Positions 35,886 through 49,184 of a stretch of 64,000 bases of DNA are shown piece after piece. The DNA lies in contig JAJCZM010000050.1 in the NCBI GenBank assembly GCA_029262375.1, positions 62,001 through 126,000 of the forward strand, in the 5' to 3' direction. Under the pieces are notes generated by a model. That model saw only the letters and a program-made list of their open reading frames with translations. It had not been told where the DNA came from and did not search any database. This DNA is from Deltaproteobacteria bacterium (lineage in GTDB: Bacteria; Desulfobacterota; Binatia; UBA1149; SPBQ01). A program made the position numbers and the translations under genes. Every line of letters begins with the position of its first letter. Position 1 is the stretch's first letter.

Positions 35886-36838
35886 TGTGTAGCCTCCGCC
35901 TCTTTGCCGGCCGCGGCGCCGATGGATTCGCCGGAGTACAGCGCATCCGCGCGGTACGACGAACGTACGAGAGGACCGGCTGCGACCTCGGAGAATCCGA
36001 TCTCGCGAGCCTCCTCGGCAATCTCATCGAACTCACGGGGTTCAACGTAGCGGTCTACTTCGTGTTGTTCGCGCGTCGGGCGAAGGTACTGACCGACAGC
36101 GAGCAACTGGCAACCGGTATCACGAATGTCACGCAGGGCACGGCTCAATTCCGCGCGCGTCTCTCCCAAGCCGACCATTAAGGCCGTTTTTACCAGCGTA
36201 CCCCTGTCCGCCTCGGCGGCAAGTCGCACGCCCTTGGAAAGTACTGAGAGAGAGCGGTCGTAGCGTGCTCGGCCGCGAAGCGACGGCGTCAAGCGCTCGA
36301 CCGTCTCGAGGTTGTGACTGAAGACCTCCGGCGCAGCCTCGACGACGCGCCGAATGAGCTCGGTTCGATCGTTGAAGTCGGGCGTCAACACCTCGACTCC
36401 GGCGCCTTCAATGCGTCGCTTGATTGCTTGGATGGTCGAGACGAACTGCCCCGCTCCCTCGTCGGGCAGATCGTCGCGGGCCACCGACGTTACCACCACG
36501 TAGCGCAGTCCGAGATCCGCTGCCGCTTCGGCAACACGCTCGGGCTCGGCCGAGTCGGGCGCAATGCCGCGGCCCGTCGCCACGGAACAGAATCCGCATC
36601 GCCGCGTGCAGTACTCGCCGAGTAGCATGAACGTCGCCGTACCGCGCGAGAAGCACTCCCCCAGGTTCGGACAACGCGCTTCCTCGCAAACGGTAACGAG
36701 GCCGCCTTTTCGCAGCCTGCTTTTCAGCGCATCGCCCGGCCCCAACAAACCTGTGCGATTCGCTACCCACTCGGGAAGGCGTGTAATCGGTTTGCGCTCG
36801 AGCGCAGCCGGGTCAGCGGTCTTGGATCGGATCTCCAT
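35882..36838 (-). CDS. lipA: Lipoyl synthase
   Basis: Radical SAM enzyme of 318 residues that inserts two sulfurs into protein-bound octanoyl groups. The auxiliary cluster ligands C51-x4-C56-x5-C62 and the SAM cluster ligands C77-x3-C81-x2-C84 are both complete, and the C-terminal R-S-S-Y cluster serine segment is present. It is the first gene of the lipA-alaC-hom-thrC-apgM-glpX series, overlapping alaC by four bases. LipB, which supplies the octanoyl group, is not in the window. Confidence 0.96.
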   Translation of the reverse strand: MEIRSKTADPAALERKPITRLPEWVANRTGLLGPGDALKSRLRKGGLVTVCEEARCPNLGECFSRGTATFMLLGEYCTRRCGFCSVATGRGIAPDSAEPERVAEAAADLGLRYVVVTSVARDDLPDEGAGQFVSTIQAIKRRIEGAGVEVLTPDFNDRTELIRRVVEAAPEVFSHNLETVERLTPSLRGRARYDRSLSVLSKGVRLAAEADRGTLVKTALMVGLGETRAELSRALRDIRDTGCQLLAVGQYLRPTREQHEVDRYVEPREFDEIAEEAREIGFSEVAAGPLVRSSYRADALYSGESIGAAAGKEAEATQ

Positions 36839-36903
36839 TGCGAGATCCGTCTTTATATTTCAATGCTTGGAGCGTTCAAAAGGAAGGTGCAGTCCGGCTG
36901 CGC

Positions 36904-38952
36904 TCAAGGGCCACAGCTCGCGTTGGCCGTCGAATCGTCGAACAGGTCGCAGTCCAGGACCAGCCCGTCGAAGGCGCCGGCCATCGTGCACATACGACAG
37001 GCCGCCCGCTGGTCGATACAGGCCGAGACGTCCCCCGCTGCCGCACATTCGCCCGGCAGCGCCAGAGCGGGCGCGACCGCGGCGCAGGTTCCCGCCAGCG
37101 TTGAGGCGATCTTGCCGGCGGCCTTGGCGATCTTGCCCTTCCCGTCGGCGGTGACGTCGTCGAGGCAAGCCGCCAAACCGGCTGTATTACCGATGTTGCC
37201 CGCCTTCAGGCCCAGTTTCTTACATGCCCCGAAAACCTTCAGACGTGCCTGGACGGCCCGGTCATGGGACTTGGCAATCGAGGACTGGCACTTCGCCGTA
37301 GCCGCATCGGTTGAGGACTCCACGATCGCCGCTTCGAGATCCGAGCCGTAGATATCTCCCATCAGCGCCACCTGCTCACCGACGGCAGCGCCGGCAATGG
37401 TGGGCACATCGGTCAAACCGAAGTCCGGAGTCGCAGCGCCCGAGCATTTCTTCGCAACGGTCGTGACGAGTTTGGCCTCGGCCTTCGCCACCTTCTGCTG
37501 CCCATCGGCGCTCAAACAGGCCTGAGCGTTGCCGGGATCACCTTTCGTGGCAGCGCTCACACAGCGGGCGCCGACCTTGCCCTGCGTCTTCGCCACGCGA
37601 GCACCGGCTTTGTTCGCGGCCACGATGCAGGCCTGCTGCTTCGAGGTCTGCACGATGGGCGGAGTCGCGATACAAGCCGCTCCCACGTGATTCGGCTCGA
37701 GGACCGCAAGCCCGATGTTGGAGTTCACCACGACGGTGCCGCTCGGGAAAAACGGGTAGCTCGACCATGCGCCGTTGAAGTTCGGACCGTTGCTCGTTGG
37801 GAACGTATCGAAGGAGGCCACTTCGCAGAGCACGCCGATCGAAATCGACGAGATGTCGAGAATGCGCAGGCCGGCCGAGTAGTTGGCTTGAAAAACGTAG
37901 TCGCCGACGACGTACTGGTTGTGGTCGATGGCCGGCAGGTGCGACGAGAAGAACGATCCGAACACCGGCGCGTCGAGATCGGCGATGTCGACGATGTACG
38001 TTCTCGTATTGTGCCCGGACGAGAGCTCATCGCCTTCGTCGTCCTGCAAAAGCCACGCGTGGTCGTCGGTCGCCCAGGATTGATGGGTATAGTCGCGGCC
38101 GGAGTAATCGGTTTTCGAGATCTGGCTGGGCGCGACCTTGCTGGTGACGTCCACGATCGTCAGAGAGTCTTCGTTCGACGCAAAGCACACCTCGGCGCCG
38201 GTGTAGTCGCTGTCCGGGCCCGCGTAGTTGATGCACTGCACGTCGTGCGTGTAACCGTCGCCTGAGTAGCACCCGGCAACGGTTACCGCCGCGGGCACAG
38301 AGACGTCGTACATGAGTAGGCCGCCTGCGCACTGGTCACTTCCGACGACGTAGCCGTAGCCGCTGGATTCATTGATCGCGATGTTGTGGGCGTTTCCAAA
38401 ACCGGCGTCGTGTGCGGTTTCGGCGAACGTGACGGGTGGCGCAACGACGGACGACAGTTGCGTGAGGTCGAAGATCTGAAGTCCGTGCGCAGAAGACTCC
38501 GAAACGATGAATGCGTGGTCGGCATAGACCTTCACGTCGCGCCAAATCTCGGGAACATCGTGCGTCGGCAGATCGCCGAGATAGACCGGATTCTGCGGAT
38601 CGGTCACATCAATGAACGCGGTACCCGTGGTACGGCCGACGATCGCGTACTCCTCGAACGACCCCGGATCGGTCCAGCCCCAGACATCGTTGCCCTCGCC
38701 GCCGCCGATGTCATCGATGTCGAACCAGTAGCCGAGATCGATGTTGTTGCACGGAAAGCCAGCCGCGTCGCCGGCGCTACACGTCGCCGGACCAGTGCTG
38801 GGGATCTGCTGCGCGCCGCCACCGCCGCCTTCGCAGCCGTCCGGGTGGCCGCAATGTGCGGCGACGATATCGACCGCCGCCGTTTCAGCCTGCGCCGCAG
38901 GCGCAGAGAGCGCGACAATCAGGCACAGCAGGGGGAAAACGGCTAAACGCAT
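36904..38952 (-). CDS. Secreted choice-of-anchor-B (LVIVD-repeat) protein with Ala/Lys/Cys-rich C-terminal region
   Basis: Protein of 682 residues. Signal peptide 1-22, then a Gly-rich stretch and a beta-propeller-like domain (about 80-400). That domain has repeats of the type L-x-I-V-D/F-D and phrases such as D-P-Q-N-P-V-Y-L-G, H-N-I-A-I-N and V-F-Q-A-N-Y-S-A-G-L-R-I-L-D, the mark of choice-of-anchor-B proteins. The C-terminal 250 residues are unlike known domains: Ala- and Lys-rich helical stretches with regularly spaced cysteines, ending C-R-M-C and D-C-D-L-F-D-D-S-T-A-N-A-S-C. The tail may be an export or surface-attachment module. No operon partners. Function unknown. Confidence 0.75.
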   Translation of the reverse strand: MRLAVFPLLCLIVALSAPAAQAETAAVDIVAAHCGHPDGCEGGGGGAQQIPSTGPATCSAGDAAGFPCNNIDLGYWFDIDDIGGGEGNDVWGWTDPGSFEEYAIVGRTTGTAFIDVTDPQNPVYLGDLPTHDVPEIWRDVKVYADHAFIVSESSAHGLQIFDLTQLSSVVAPPVTFAETAHDAGFGNAHNIAINESSGYGYVVGSDQCAGGLLMYDVSVPAAVTVAGCYSGDGYTHDVQCINYAGPDSDYTGAEVCFASNEDSLTIVDVTSKVAPSQISKTDYSGRDYTHQSWATDDHAWLLQDDEGDELSSGHNTRTYIVDIADLDAPVFGSFFSSHLPAIDHNQYVVGDYVFQANYSAGLRILDISSISIGVLCEVASFDTFPTSNGPNFNGAWSSYPFFPSGTVVVNSNIGLAVLEPNHVGAACIATPPIVQTSKQQACIVAANKAGARVAKTQGKVGARCVSAATKGDPGNAQACLSADGQQKVAKAEAKLVTTVAKKCSGAATPDFGLTDVPTIAGAAVGEQVALMGDIYGSDLEAAIVESSTDAATAKCQSSIAKSHDRAVQARLKVFGACKKLGLKAGNIGNTAGLAACLDDVTADGKGKIAKAAGKIASTLAGTCAAVAPALALPGECAAAGDVSACIDQRAACRMCTMAGAFDGLVLDCDLFDDSTANASCGP

Positions 38953-39101
38953 CTCGGCATTCCTTCTCGAATACGACTTACTGCGCCTGGAACTCCCCCG
39001 CCCCGGCGCACGTCGATCCCGCTACATTAGCCTATGTTCGAGCGCCTAACGATAGCGGAACACCCACCCCCCGCTTGGGGCCGTCTCCGCAAGAATTCAG
39101 A

Positions 39102-39668
39102 TCAGTAACCGCGTTCGCGACGAATGCGCTCGAGCTCCGCGCCGATCGTCGCGGCGGTGTCGAGCCCGTGCCATACGCGATGCTCGCCACGCCGGTACGC
39201 GTCGGCATTCAAGCGATAGAACACCGCATTCTCTCGATTCGCGTCGGTGCTGTCTCGACTCCGAATCACTTTCGCCGGCACACCGGCGACGATCGAGTAC
39301 TCAGGAATCGTCGTTCCCTCGGTAACCACAGCGCCGGGAGCAACGATCGATCCGCGACCGATGTGTGCGCCATCCATGATGACGGCATTGATTCCGATCA
39401 GACACTCGTCTTCGATCACACAGCCGTGCACGGTCGCGTGATGCGTCACGGAAACGTAGTCGCCGATGATCGTCGGATGAGAATAGCCGATGTGGACCAT
39501 CACGAAGTCCTGTAGATTCGTACAGCGGCCGACCTGCACCTTGTGGTCTTCCGCACGAATCACACAGTGGGGCCAGAGCGAAGACTCCGGCCCGATGGAG
39601 ACCCGACCGTATATCTCGGCACTCGGCGCGACCCACGCACTGTGGGCTACTTGAATCAGATCCGACAT
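39102..39668 (-). CDS. Gamma carbonic anhydrase family protein (left-handed beta-helix)
   Basis: Protein of 188 residues made of hexapeptide repeats ([I/V]-G-x-x-x-x), the left-handed beta-helix of the gamma carbonic anhydrase / YrdA / PaaY group. Putative zinc ligands are His residues in M-V-H-I-G and V-T-H-H-A-T-V-H-G-C. Members form trimers; some hydrate CO2, others have thioesterase or unknown activity. It lies 36 bases downstream of recG on the same strand, probably cotranscribed. The catalytic function is not assured. Confidence 0.85.
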   Translation of the reverse strand: MSDLIQVAHSAWVAPSAEIYGRVSIGPESSLWPHCVIRAEDHKVQVGRCTNLQDFVMVHIGYSHPTIIGDYVSVTHHATVHGCVIEDECLIGINAVIMDGAHIGRGSIVAPGAVVTEGTTIPEYSIVAGVPAKVIRSRDSTDANRENAVFYRLNADAYRRGEHRVWHGLDTAATIGAELERIRRERGY

Positions 39669-39703
39669 CTTCTCGTCTCCAGTCTCTAGTCGGTCGAATG
39701 AGC

Positions 39704-41794
39704 CTAGCCGACTTCGGCCAGCGCGAGTTTGTCACCGAAACGGTCGGTGACCGCACGCTTGAGTTCTGCCGACTCCGGCAACTCGAGGCGGGGGTCATGA
39801 TCGAGCCAGCGGCCCGCCTCAGCTCTCGCAAGTTCGAGGATTTCGGCGTCTCGCACGAGGTTCGCAGCGCGAAATGCGGGCACGCCGGATTGGCGCGTCC
39901 CCAAGTATTCACCCGGCCCGCGGATTCGAAGATCCGCCTCGGCAATTTCGAACCCATCACTTGAACTCTCCATCACGCCAAGCCTCTCGATCGATTCCTG
40001 ACTCTGCGCCTCATCGGCCACCAAGCAACAGAAGGCTTCGCCGCCGCCTCGTCCGACACGCCCTCTGAGTTGATGAAGTTGCGCCAGGCCGAAACGCTCG
40101 GCGTGTTCGACAACCATGATCGACGCATTCGGGACATCGATGCCGACTTCGATCACCGTCGTGGCTACCAACACATGTAGATCTCCGTCTTTGAAACGAC
40201 GCATGACCGCTTCCTTCTCGCTGCTCTTCATGCGGCCATGAAGCAGTCCCACACGAAAGTCTTTGAAAACCCCCGCCGCCAGACGCTCCGCCATCGAGGT
40301 CGCGTCTTTTAGATCCGACTTCTCCGACTCCTCGACGAGCGGATAGACGATGTAACACTGGTGACCTTCGGCCATCTGCGCCGCCATTCGTTCGTACAAT
40401 TTCTTGCGCTGTCCGCTGCGAATGACACGCGTGATGACCGGCTGACGCCCCGGCGGCATCTCATCGAGAAACGCAACGTCGATGTCTCCGAACAAGACCA
40501 GCGACAACGTGCGCGGAATCGGTGTCGCCGACAGCAGCAGCGTGTCGGTCGATTCGCCGCGCAGGGCGGCGCGCTGCATCACGCCGAACCGATGCTGCTC
40601 ATCGACGATGGCCAACCCAAGATCTTGGAAGCGCGTGGACTCTTGAACCAAGGCATGCGTTCCGACGACGATGTTCACCCCGCCCATGGCAATCAGATCG
40701 CGCATGCGCCGCGCCTCGGAGGCCTTCATCGATCCGGTAAGAATGGCAATGTACAGGCCCAGCTCGTCAGCCCACGGACGCATCGTCGTGAAGTGCTGTT
40801 CGGCCAAGAGCTCGGTCGGTGCCATCACGGCGACTTGATGGCCGGCGGCACAGGCCTGCAACGCCGCAGCGAAGGCAACTACCGTCTTACCGCTACCAAC
40901 ATCTCCGTGCACGAGGCGGTTCATCGGATGAGGACGCGCGAGGTCTGCTTGGATTTCGCCGATAACCCGTTTCTGCGCCCCGGTCAGTGTGAACGGAAGA
41001 AGCCTCGTAAACTCGGCGATCCGCTGCGGCGCAGGAGCGATCACTGTACCCGCGATCGCTTCGCGCGCCTTCTTGCGCAGGTTCATGCCGGTCTGCAACG
41101 CGAAGAGTTCCTCGAAGATCAGGGTGCGATGGGACGCAGTAGAGAACTGTGCGAGTGCAAATGGCTCGACGTCGCTGGCCGGCGAATGCACGTCACGCAG
41201 CGCGGCAGCGATGGGCCGAAGCTCGAGGCGCTCGCGAATCTCCGGCGGGACGACACTCGCTGCCTGGTCAGCGCACTCTTGGACCGCACGCTCAACAGCA
41301 GCGCGAATCGCAGCAACCGGTATGTCGGTCGGCTTCTGATAGACGGGGACGATACGCGCCACATCGGCCATCGTCTCGCCCTCGGCCACCGAATCGATCT
41401 CAGGATGAACAATCTGGATGCCGCCGCGACGCGACGCCTCGATCTTTCCGTGCACGACCCACTCGCCGTCGGCGTCAAGCCGCTTCTTGAAGTAGGATGC
41501 CTGGTGGAACCAGACCAGGGTCAGCCAACCGCCGTCATCGGCAAACGTCGCCTGCAGCATCGTGCGCCGACCGCCGCGCATGCGAATTTCGCGTGCTCCG
41601 GTAATGCGGCCGAACAGGGTTACCGTTTCGCCGACGCTCGCCTGATCGAGCCCGATCACGTTGCGCCGGTCCTCGTACCGGAACGGTAGGTGGTAGAGCA
41701 GGTCTTCGACTGTCGCGAGACCGCTTTTCTCGAGCAGCTCGGCCCGCTTGGGGCCGACGCCCTTCACAAATTGAACAGGGTCGGAGAGATTCAC
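39704..41794 (-). CDS. recG: ATP-dependent DNA helicase RecG
   Basis: Protein of 696 residues with the RecG layout. An N-terminal wedge/OB domain (about 1-260) is followed by a helicase core with Walker A G-D-V-G-S-G-K-T, D-E-Q-H-R-F-G, the motif III segment L-L-S-A-T-P-I-P-R-T-L and the second RecA domain ending in Q-L-R-G-R-V-G-R. The TRG-like end follows. It reverses stalled replication forks and processes Holliday junctions. The GTG start at 41794 gives the usual V-x-F-V-K-G-V-G-P; nearby ATG is out of frame. Divergent from the MFS gene. Confidence 0.96.
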   Translation of the reverse strand: MNLSDPVQFVKGVGPKRAELLEKSGLATVEDLLYHLPFRYEDRRNVIGLDQASVGETVTLFGRITGAREIRMRGGRRTMLQATFADDGGWLTLVWFHQASYFKKRLDADGEWVVHGKIEASRRGGIQIVHPEIDSVAEGETMADVARIVPVYQKPTDIPVAAIRAAVERAVQECADQAASVVPPEIRERLELRPIAAALRDVHSPASDVEPFALAQFSTASHRTLIFEELFALQTGMNLRKKAREAIAGTVIAPAPQRIAEFTRLLPFTLTGAQKRVIGEIQADLARPHPMNRLVHGDVGSGKTVVAFAAALQACAAGHQVAVMAPTELLAEQHFTTMRPWADELGLYIAILTGSMKASEARRMRDLIAMGGVNIVVGTHALVQESTRFQDLGLAIVDEQHRFGVMQRAALRGESTDTLLLSATPIPRTLSLVLFGDIDVAFLDEMPPGRQPVITRVIRSGQRKKLYERMAAQMAEGHQCYIVYPLVEESEKSDLKDATSMAERLAAGVFKDFRVGLLHGRMKSSEKEAVMRRFKDGDLHVLVATTVIEVGIDVPNASIMVVEHAERFGLAQLHQLRGRVGRGGGEAFCCLVADEAQSQESIERLGVMESSSDGFEIAEADLRIRGPGEYLGTRQSGVPAFRAANLVRDAEILELARAEAGRWLDHDPRLELPESAELKRAVTDRFGDKLALAEVG

Positions 41795-41917
41795 GCGCCC
41801 ATTACGTTGTCACAGCCGCTGCGCCCAACAAATCCCCGAGGCACAGTCGCGGCCTTTCACGGAGTAGGCCGATCGGATAGCTACGACGGGGTCGGGCGAT
41901 CCGCGAGCCGACCGCCC

Positions 41918-43501
41918 ATGGCCAAACACAACGATTCCAGCCAGTCGCCGATCACGGAGAACTACGCCCGCTACGCGCTCGGCGTGCTGGTTCTCGTCTA
42001 TATTTTCAACTTCCTCGACCGCCAGATCCTCTCGATCCTGGCTGAGGACATCAAAGCGGATCTCGGCCTGGACGACGCCCAGATCGGCTTTCTGTACGGC
42101 ACCGCGTTCGCCGTTTTCTATGCAATCTTCGGCATACCGCTCGGTCGGCTGGCCGACGCGTGGACACGACGCACTGTCATTTCGCTCGGGATGGCATTGT
42201 GGAGCGTCATGACAGCGGTATCGGGTTTCGCAGGATCCTTCCGTTACCTGGCAGCCGCACGCATCGGTGTCGGGATTGGCGAAGCCAGCGCCTCGCCGGC
42301 GGCGTTCTCGCTGCTGTCGGACTACTTCCCTCCTGCCAAACGCGCGACAGTGATGGCTATCTACTCAAGCGGCCTGTACATCGGCGCCGGTATCGGTCTG
42401 TTCCTGGGAGGCTGGATCGTCGATGCCTGGAACACAGCCTGGCCCGCCGGCACCGCGCCACTTGGCCTCAAAGGATGGCAGGCCGCGTTCCTCGTCGTCG
42501 GCTTACCCGGCCTCGTGATGTCGTTATGGGTAAGTACATTGCGCGAACCTGCGCGCGGCGCAGCGAACGTCCGCGCTCGAGGTACGAACGACGCGCATGG
42601 GCCGAGCGAGCAGGCCGGCGACAATCCCTGGAAGATCTTTCGCACCGAACTTTCGATGGTGCTGCCGGGGTTCACCTGGTCGGCGCTCGCTCGCGCCGGC
42701 GCCGGTCGTCGCGGCATTCTCATCAACGTTGGCGCCGGTACGATCATCGTCGCGCTTGCCGCGCTGCTTACCTACGTACTCGGCGATGCCATCCAATGGT
42801 ACGCATTGGCTATCGGAATCTATTCCACGTTCTCGTGGGTCCAGAACTTGGCGCTCACCGACCGACCGACGTTCGAGATGATCTTTCTCGGCCGCACGCT
42901 GCGCACGGCCATCGTGGGGTTCTCGCTCATGGCGTTCAGCAGCTACAGCGTTGGCTTCTGGACCGTGCCGTTTTTTCTGAGATCGTTCGAACTGAGCGTA
43001 TCCGAGGTCGGCACGTGGCTAGGCCTGATCGCCGCCGTCGGCGGGTGGCTCGGAGCAACCATTGGTGGATTCGCTGCAGACGCATGGAGGCGTCGCACGC
43101 GTTACGGGCGCCTGAACTTCTGCCTCGTCTCGGCTGTGCTGCCGATGCCTTTCGTCCTCGTTCTCGTACGAACCGACACGCTCTCGGTGGCCTACGCCGT
43201 GGCATTCCTCGCGCAAATCACCAGCGGAATCTGGCTCGGGGCCGCCATCTCGACCGTGCAAGACCTCGTCGCCCCGCGCATGCGCGCGGTTGCCGGTGCC
43301 GTGTACATCCTCATGATGACGTTCGTGGGACTCGCGCTGGGCCCCTACTCGATCGGCAAAGCCAGTCTCGTCCTGGGTGATCTCGGAGCCGCCATCCAAC
43401 TCGCGCTTCTGGCAAACGCAGCCGCGATTCCCATGTTTCTCATCGCAAAGCGATACTTGGCCGCCGACGAAGACCGCCTCGCAGACGGCGCCGCCCGGTA
43501 G
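41918..43501 (+). CDS. Spinster-type MFS transporter
   Basis: Protein of 527 residues with about twelve membrane segments. The first contains F-N-F-L-D-R-Q, followed by the MFS loop motif G-R-L-A-D-A-W-T-R-R. The opening N-Y-A-R-Y-A and S-P-A-A-F-S-L-L-S-D-Y-F-P are typical of the spinster branch. Two stretches are hydrophilic loops (about 205-240 and after 385). Animal spinster homologues move sphingosine-1-phosphate or lysolipids; bacterial ones are uncharacterised. ATG 41918 is chosen because the frame open to 41690 runs antisense through the recG start. It is followed after 39 bases by a lyase-like gene. Confidence 0.9.
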   Translation: MAKHNDSSQSPITENYARYALGVLVLVYIFNFLDRQILSILAEDIKADLGLDDAQIGFLYGTAFAVFYAIFGIPLGRLADAWTRRTVISLGMALWSVMTAVSGFAGSFRYLAAARIGVGIGEASASPAAFSLLSDYFPPAKRATVMAIYSSGLYIGAGIGLFLGGWIVDAWNTAWPAGTAPLGLKGWQAAFLVVGLPGLVMSLWVSTLREPARGAANVRARGTNDAHGPSEQAGDNPWKIFRTELSMVLPGFTWSALARAGAGRRGILINVGAGTIIVALAALLTYVLGDAIQWYALAIGIYSTFSWVQNLALTDRPTFEMIFLGRTLRTAIVGFSLMAFSSYSVGFWTVPFFLRSFELSVSEVGTWLGLIAAVGGWLGATIGGFAADAWRRRTRYGRLNFCLVSAVLPMPFVLVLVRTDTLSVAYAVAFLAQITSGIWLGAAISTVQDLVAPRMRAVAGAVYILMMTFVGLALGPYSIGKASLVLGDLGAAIQLALLANAAAIPMFLIAKRYLAADEDRLADGAAR

Positions 43502-43540
43502 CGAGACGAACGACCTAATGACATAAGGATTTACAGTGCC

Positions 43541-44760
43541 ATGAAGTTGCCCAAGAAAGGAATCCCGAGCGACGATCTATTCGCGCGCATGAACGAAATG
43601 AAAACCCAGGACGCCGACTGGCGCGGCGGTCGAACATGGAGTTTGATCTATCCTGCCGGTGAAGACGTCGATGAGGTTCTCCGGCGTGCGAACGAACTCT
43701 ACGTCTACGAGAACGCGCTCAACCCGTTCCGCTTTCCGAGTCTGCAACACATGGAAGCCGACGTCGTCGCCATGACGGTAGACATGCTCCATGGGGACGA
43801 CCGATCGAGCGGCACCATGACGTCGGGCGGAACGGAGAGCATCCTCATGGGCGTGAAGACCGCCCGCGATCGCGCCCTCGTCGAACGCGGCATCACCGAT
43901 CCGCAAATGATCGCGCCGATCTCGGCGCACCCGGCGTTCGCGAAAGCGGCGAAGTATCTCGGACTCGAACTGCGGCAGGCTCCGCTGCGTGAAGACCTAC
44001 GCGTGGACGTCGACGCGGTCGAGAAACTCATCACGGCGAACACGGTTCTCATCGTAGGGTCGGCGCCGAACTATCCGCACGGCGTGATTGATCCCATCGA
44101 ACAACTCGCCGGGCTGGCGGCGAGCCGCGAGATCTCGTTCCATACCGATGCCTGCGTCGGAGGTTTCATCCTGCCGTTCCTCGAACGCCTCGGGCATCCC
44201 GTGCCGCCTTTCGATTTTCGCGTCCCCGGCGTCACGACCATCTCTGCGGACGTGCACAAGTACGGCTACTGCACGAAGGGCGCGTCGGTCATCGCGCATC
44301 GCGACAAGGCCACGCTCGATCATCAGATATTCCTTTACGACCAGTGGCCGGGAGGACTCTACGGCTCGCCGGCACTCGCCGGCGCGCGACCGGCGGCACC
44401 CATCGCCGCCGCATGGGCCGTGATGAACTATCTCGGCGAAGACGGCTACATGCGTTTGGCCAAAGTCATCCTCGATACGGTGACCGCACTGCGCCGCGGA
44501 ATCGACGCCATAGAACAGCTACATATCTGGGGTGAACCGGACGCAACTCTGTTGGCCTTCGGATCCGAAGAGATAGACATCGCCGCAGTCGGCGACATCA
44601 TGGACGATCGCGGCTGGCACCTGGATCGCCAGGAGAACCCGGGCGCGCTCCATATGATGGTCACGCCCAATCACGCGAAGATCGTCGAGCTTTTCCTCAC
44701 CGACCTTCGCGAGGCCGCAGCAAACCCGGGCAAGTCGCGCGGCAAGCAAGCCCGATACAG

Positions 44761-44764
<4 letters not shown>
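43541..44764 (+). CDS. PLP-dependent sphingosine-1-phosphate lyase-like / group II decarboxylase-family enzyme
   Basis: Protein of 407 residues of the PLP group II decarboxylase family. The PLP lysine is Lys240 in D-V-H-K-Y-G-Y, the cofactor aspartate is D203 in H-T-D-A-C-V-G-G, and the segment T-S-G-G-T-E-S-I is at 94-101. N-terminal F-P-S-L-Q-H-M-E-A and the K-Y-G-Y-x-x-K-G text are typical of sphinganine-1-phosphate aldolase and related bacterial enzymes. It lacks the membrane anchor of eukaryotic lyase. Glutamate or aspartate decarboxylase activity is an alternative. It is probably cotranscribed with the spinster-type transporter. Stop shares CTAG with carB. Confidence 0.85.
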
Positions 44765-47964
<3,200 letters not shown>

Positions 47965-47981
47965 TCTCGTTCCCTTCGCCC

Positions 47982-49184
47982 CTAACCCTGCTCGGCCCGG
48001 AATCCGCTCACGGATCGTTGGGCTACGGCGTTCTCGCCGCCGCCCGTCGCGCGCGTCTTCATCAAATTAAAGAACTTCTTGAACAGTGGATTCGCATCGT
48101 GCGGTCCCGGCGAGGCCTCCGGGTGATACTGCACGGAAAAGACCGGAGCCTCGGTATGTTCGAGCCCCTCGACCGTTTGGTCGTTCAGATTGAGCCGAGT
48201 GACGCGCACCTTCTCGGGCAACGTTTCCGCATCGACCGCGAAGCCGTGATTCTGTGAGGTGATCTCGACGACTCCGGTATCGACGTCGATGACCGGCTGA
48301 TTGGCGCCGTGGTGACCGAACTTCATCTTGTAAGTCTTCGCACCGAGCGCGAGCGCGAGAATCTGGTGCCCGAGGCAGATGCCGAACGTAGGAAACTCTT
48401 TCGCGAGTTCCGCAACGACGGGAATCGCCCCCTCGACCGCATCAGGATCTCCCGGGCCGTTCGACAAGAAGAGGCCGTCGGGCGCGAGAGTACGAACATC
48501 GGCGGCGCTGGTGCCGGAGGGCGCCACGACCACACGGCATCCCATGTCGGCAAGATTGCGCAGAATGTTGAGTTTGATGCCGAAATCGAACGCCACCACC
48601 AACGGGCCGTCGGTCGTCGGCGTGGCGAACCCTTCTCCGAGTCGCCACAGCCCGGAAGACCACCGATAGGATTCCTGCGTCGTAACGACGCTCGCCAGAT
48701 CGCCGCCTTCGAGGCTCGGACGTGCGGCTGCTTCGGCTACGAGCGCGTCCGTATCGACGTCCCCGGTCGCCAGCACCGCTTGCTGTGCACCGTTATCGCG
48801 AATCCGGCGTACCAGGGCTCGCGTATCAATGCCTTGGATACCGACCAGACCGTGCTCGCGCATGTAAGCGCCGAGACTCATCTGCGATCGCCAGTTCGAC
48901 GGTGAGTCCCAGTACTCTTTGACGATGAAACCCTGAACGTAAGGTTTGAAACTCTCGACGTCCTCGGCGTTGACGCCGACGTTGCCAATCTCAGGATAGG
49001 TCATCGTCACCAACTGTCCTTCGTAGGACGGATCGGTGAGAATTTCTTGATAGCCCGACATCGAGGTGTTGAAGACAACCTCGCCCGCTACCTTGCCCTC
49101 GGCACCAAACGCTTCACCGACGAAGATCGTTCCGTCGGCCAGCGCCAAAGTGGCACGGAGGCTGTTTGCGCCGTTCGCGCTCAT
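47982..49184 (-). CDS. carA: Carbamoyl-phosphate synthase, small (glutamine amidotransferase) subunit
   Basis: Protein of 400 residues. The N-terminal CarA domain (with [16 protein letters not shown]) is followed by a class I glutaminase with catalytic cysteine in F-G-I-C-L-G-H-Q and His in Q-Y-H-P-E-A. It delivers ammonia to CarB. The start overlaps the pyrC stop by four bases, so the two are translationally coupled. Confidence 0.97.
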   Translation of the reverse strand: MSANGANSLRATLALADGTIFVGEAFGAEGKVAGEVVFNTSMSGYQEILTDPSYEGQLVTMTYPEIGNVGVNAEDVESFKPYVQGFIVKEYWDSPSNWRSQMSLGAYMREHGLVGIQGIDTRALVRRIRDNGAQQAVLATGDVDTDALVAEAAARPSLEGGDLASVVTTQESYRWSSGLWRLGEGFATPTTDGPLVVAFDFGIKLNILRNLADMGCRVVVAPSGTSAADVRTLAPDGLFLSNGPGDPDAVEGAIPVVAELAKEFPTFGICLGHQILALALGAKTYKMKFGHHGANQPVIDVDTGVVEITSQNHGFAVDAETLPEKVRVTRLNLNDQTVEGLEHTEAPVFSVQYHPEASPGPHDANPLFKKFFNLMKTRATGGGENAVAQRSVSGFRAEQG

